Assembly: GCA_037367405.1 (NCBI GenBank)
Contig: JAZKJV010010529.1
Span: 310,001 to 374,000 of the forward strand
DNA: 64,000 nucleotides
Direction of reading: 5' to 3'
Origin: Ottelia alismoides
Taxonomy: Eukaryota > Streptophyta > Magnoliopsida > Alismatales > Hydrocharitaceae
A program made the position numbers and the translations under genes. This document shows, one piece after another, positions 61,506-64,000 of this stretch. Numbering within the stretch: position 1 is the stretch's first letter; each line of letters opens with the position of its first letter. The notes beneath the pieces are model-generated. The model was not told the DNA's origin, did no database searches, and saw only the letters and a program-made list of their open reading frames with translations.

Positions 61506-62469
61506 ACTATCTACATTAATATTTAATTAATTACGTCACTTTCTTTAATTAAATAATATATGTTAATTATTAAATTTTTTGGTATTGGTTATTTAAATAA
61601 ATCATCTATATACATATACTATATACATAAGACATTATATACATAGTTAAATAAGGGGAATTAGTTTTTTTATTTTAAAAATGTTGTTATTTTTAAATTT
61701 TTATTTTAAGCAATTATTTAAAATATTTACAATTATTTAGAAATACAATATGTACATAAATAAATATGTATACATATATATAATAAATAATTCTAAAATT
61801 GCAAAAGCTACCCAGAAAACCATTTTTTGAACTGTAACTCCAAAAATTTTGAAACTACCATTTTGAAGATAATTTAAAATATGATGGAAGTATGTTTGAT
61901 TCAATTCTAGTTCATATGGAGCCGAAATTGGTCGTTTAATTATTGCTTAATGGCTTTTTTCGGATGTGGTTACTTTTATTTTGTACATGATTTTATTTTG
62001 CAATTATTTTTATTATTTAGAAAATGTATTTATTTAGAACTTTTGTTTTTGAAAATTATTTAATTTGAGATAAATTTATGTATAAATAAAATAATATTAA
62101 TTTTCTACAAATATACACTAAACAAATGAAAGTATTTACAAAACATTTTTTGGATTTTCTGATTAAAGACCCTATCTCCCCCTACTTTATTCCTGGTCGA
62201 CCAGGTCAAGTCTTGACCTTCTCTCGAGGTTTGGGTCAGCATGTATCTATTACATATATACAGTCTTCTTCTCTTTTTATATTATTTTCTTTATTTTCCC
62301 TTAATTTATTTATTTATTTAGTTTAGGTTAAAATAATAATATATGTACAATATTTACACACCGATGCAAGTTAGTAAGAATATTGATTTATTAATATATA
62401 CAGGTGTTTTATAATAGATTTTAAGCTAAAATAAATTAATAATAAAGATGATGAAAAGCATATTCATCA
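61506..62469 (-). repeat. LTR-c, proximal part, nested in the Athila-2 RT
   Basis: Starts on the minus strand with TGATGAATATGC at 62,469 and aligns with 8,794-9,740. It holds two overlapping palindromes at 62,192-62,218 and the purine block AGTAGGGGGAGATAGGG at about 62,170-62,186 (minus strand). Confidence 0.7.
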
Positions 62470-62954
62470 CCAGAGTACCTACAACATGGCGTGTCTTTTT
62501 AGATAATTGATGCCTGAACTAAGAGAACAAGAAAGATAACTTTCCTCTGCCTGTTATTGACTTGATCGTTTAAAGATTGATAGGGAAAGCATTCTTTTGT
62601 TTCTTCTATGTGTACTCTAAGTATAAACAAGTGGCAATCCTCCATGAAGATAAAGAGAAGACTACATTTACTTGTCTATTGGGCACCTTTGCCTTTCGAT
62701 GGATGCTCTTCGGATTGTGTAACGCTCCCTCTACATTCCAAAGGTGTATGTTGGCCGTATTCGCTGACACGGTAGGTAGTTTTATGGAGGAGTTCATTGT
62801 CGATTTCTCGATCTATGGTAGCATCTAGTCTGAGTACTTAAGAGATGTTGTGAAGTCAATCTAGTGCTCTTTTGGGAAAAGAGCCACTTCATGGTTACTG
62901 ATGGAATTGAGTAAGGTCACATAATCTCTAAAAGAGGTATGGAGGTCAACCCAG
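62470..62954 (+). pseudogene. Athila-2 reverse transcriptase, continued
   Basis: Picks up where 55,260 stops: TTWRVF near 62,482, KKDNFPLPVIDLIV near 62,530, then in 62,577-62,828 AFFCFFYVYSKYKQVAIL, EKTTFTCLLGTFAFRWMLFG and LCNAPSTFQRCMLAVFADTV. The FxDD motif reads FIVDFSIYG, so one of the two catalytic aspartates remains (IVDF at 62,796-62,807). After a shift, EKSHFMVTDGIE and ISKRGMEVNPV follow. The reading ends at CCCAG, where another LTR starts with TGATGA. RNase H and integrase would be beyond the window, if present. Confidence 0.88.
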
Positions 62955-64000
62955 TGATGAATATGTGATTCATCACTCTAAAAGAGATTAATTAATCTCA
63001 GTTCCCCAAAATTCATCTGCATTTTATCAATTATCTTGCATAATTAGCATTCATGCATATGTAAATAATAATAGCATTTTATCATGTATAATTGTATAAA
63101 ATAAAAAACCAAACATCCCAATCCAATTGACCTGTAAAAAAAGCTAAATTTCCTTATTTTTAATTCATGCTAACTGCAACTCACCTGAAACCATTCCATT
63201 GTGTACATATAACTAACAAGAATAAAGGAAAATTACAAAATAAAATCACTAACTGAAATCATTGAGAAATAAACCCAAACCCTTATACAAGGATGACCGA
63301 AATAAAACATTGATTTCATCCACATACATTATATGATTTAATCCTACTCATTTTTGAACTATTGTACATTCAATTACCTTCAAAACGAGAGCACATTCAA
63401 GTGAATCACAGATCATGTGAAAGTTGGGTTTTGGGCCTCTTTTGTACATTGTGTATTTTACTCGATTTGGACCAGTTATTTATGTACCTATTTGACTTTT
63501 AAATTTTATTTCTTTTTCATTTATTTTATTTGATAATAGTTTTTTTAAATATGCAAAAGTACAAACCTAAAAGCCTGAAATCAAAGAAAATGACAGAGTT
63601 TGAGTGTTCACTAACACAAAAGTCGTCTTTTTGTACTTTATTTTATTTAATCATTTTATTAATTAAAAAATAAACAAAAAATTAGATTAATGTGTAAATA
63701 TTTGTCTCTAATTTTATCATATTCTTATTTTTATCATATTTCAAAATGACAAAAAATACAAAATATAAAAATGAAGGTATTCTATGTGCATATAATACCC
63801 CCAAAAATATCATTTTGCGCAAATGACCTATTTTTGTTTTGGTCTCTTCATGAAAATTGTAGATATCGTTGATATGAGCAACTTTCTTGAAGAAAGTCAT
63901 TTGACCTGAGGTTGTTTTCTATATCTTTTTTATTTATCTTTTATATTTTATTTTCAAATTTCTTCGAGGTGTCATGTGGCCACTCTTAGAGCCGCCACAT
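62955..64000 (+). repeat. LTR-b, first 1,046 bp, cut by the window end
   Basis: Begins TGATGAAT with ATTCATCA close after. It aligns with 2,870-3,360 (from about 63,360: GAAAGTTGGGTTTTGGGCC, the hairpin remnant at 63,849, and CATGTGGCCAC at 63,973) and with the start of the minus-strand LTR at 61,505. It breaks the Athila-2 RT a second time. Whether it is solo or part of a whole element cannot be seen. Confidence 0.65.

Overview
This 64 kb window looks like intergenic DNA from a flowering plant. It is AT-rich and carries Ty3/gypsy retrotransposon relics of the Athila type, Ty1/copia relics, a CACTA/En-Spm transposase relic and one non-autonomous terminal-inverted-repeat element. I see no intact host gene, no rRNA or tRNA gene and nothing bacterial. 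Species cannot be named from this. Every protein-coding relic is broken by stops and frameshifts, and most lack catalytic residues. All identifications come from reading translated motifs and comparing copies within the window; no database search was run.

Five groups of long (about 3.3-3.9 kb) Athila-type LTRs make up much of the window. I call them a to e. LTR-a: 1-2839 and 32388-35743. LTR-b: 2840-6225, 57761-61505 (minus strand) and 62955-64000. LTR-c: 8794-9740, 15297-17805 (minus) and 55261-57760 plus 61506-62469 (minus). LTR-d: 17806-21206 and 32110-41335. LTR-e: 46147-50023. Most intact left ends begin TGATGAAT, often followed by its inverted complement. Each LTR then has a guanine-rich block resembling a polypurine tract, an AT-rich stretch, and a GC-rich promoter/leader with a TATA box and, in several copies, a CAG|GT splice-donor-like site.

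Layout. 1-6225: LTR-a set in LTR-b. 6226-8793: CACTA transposase relic (TNP2-like) plus unrecognised AT-rich DNA. 8794-9740: LTR-c start. 9741-15090: a copia LTR on the minus strand beside copia reverse transcriptase/RNase H on the plus strand. 15297-17805: LTR-c remainder, minus strand. 17806-41335: Athila-1, with 5' LTR, primer-binding site, gag, protease, RT, RNase H, integrase, 3' non-coding region and a 3' LTR that carries a solo LTR-a and a 1.9 kb TIR element. 41338-46146: second copia relic with protease/integrase inverted relative to its LTRs. 46147 to at least 62954: Athila-2, inserted in that copia LTR. Its RT is split by a solo LTR-c, which is itself split by LTR-b, and a further LTR starts at 62955.

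The genes do not work together as a system. The window records successive nested insertions followed by mutation. The innermost insertion (57761-61505) keeps the most GC- and CpG-rich sequence, as expected if it is the youngest. I found no convincing new biological system. The items most worth a second look are the palindromic LTR ends, the conserved hairpin, the TIR element with its 126-bp tandem repeat, and the inverted copia arrangement.
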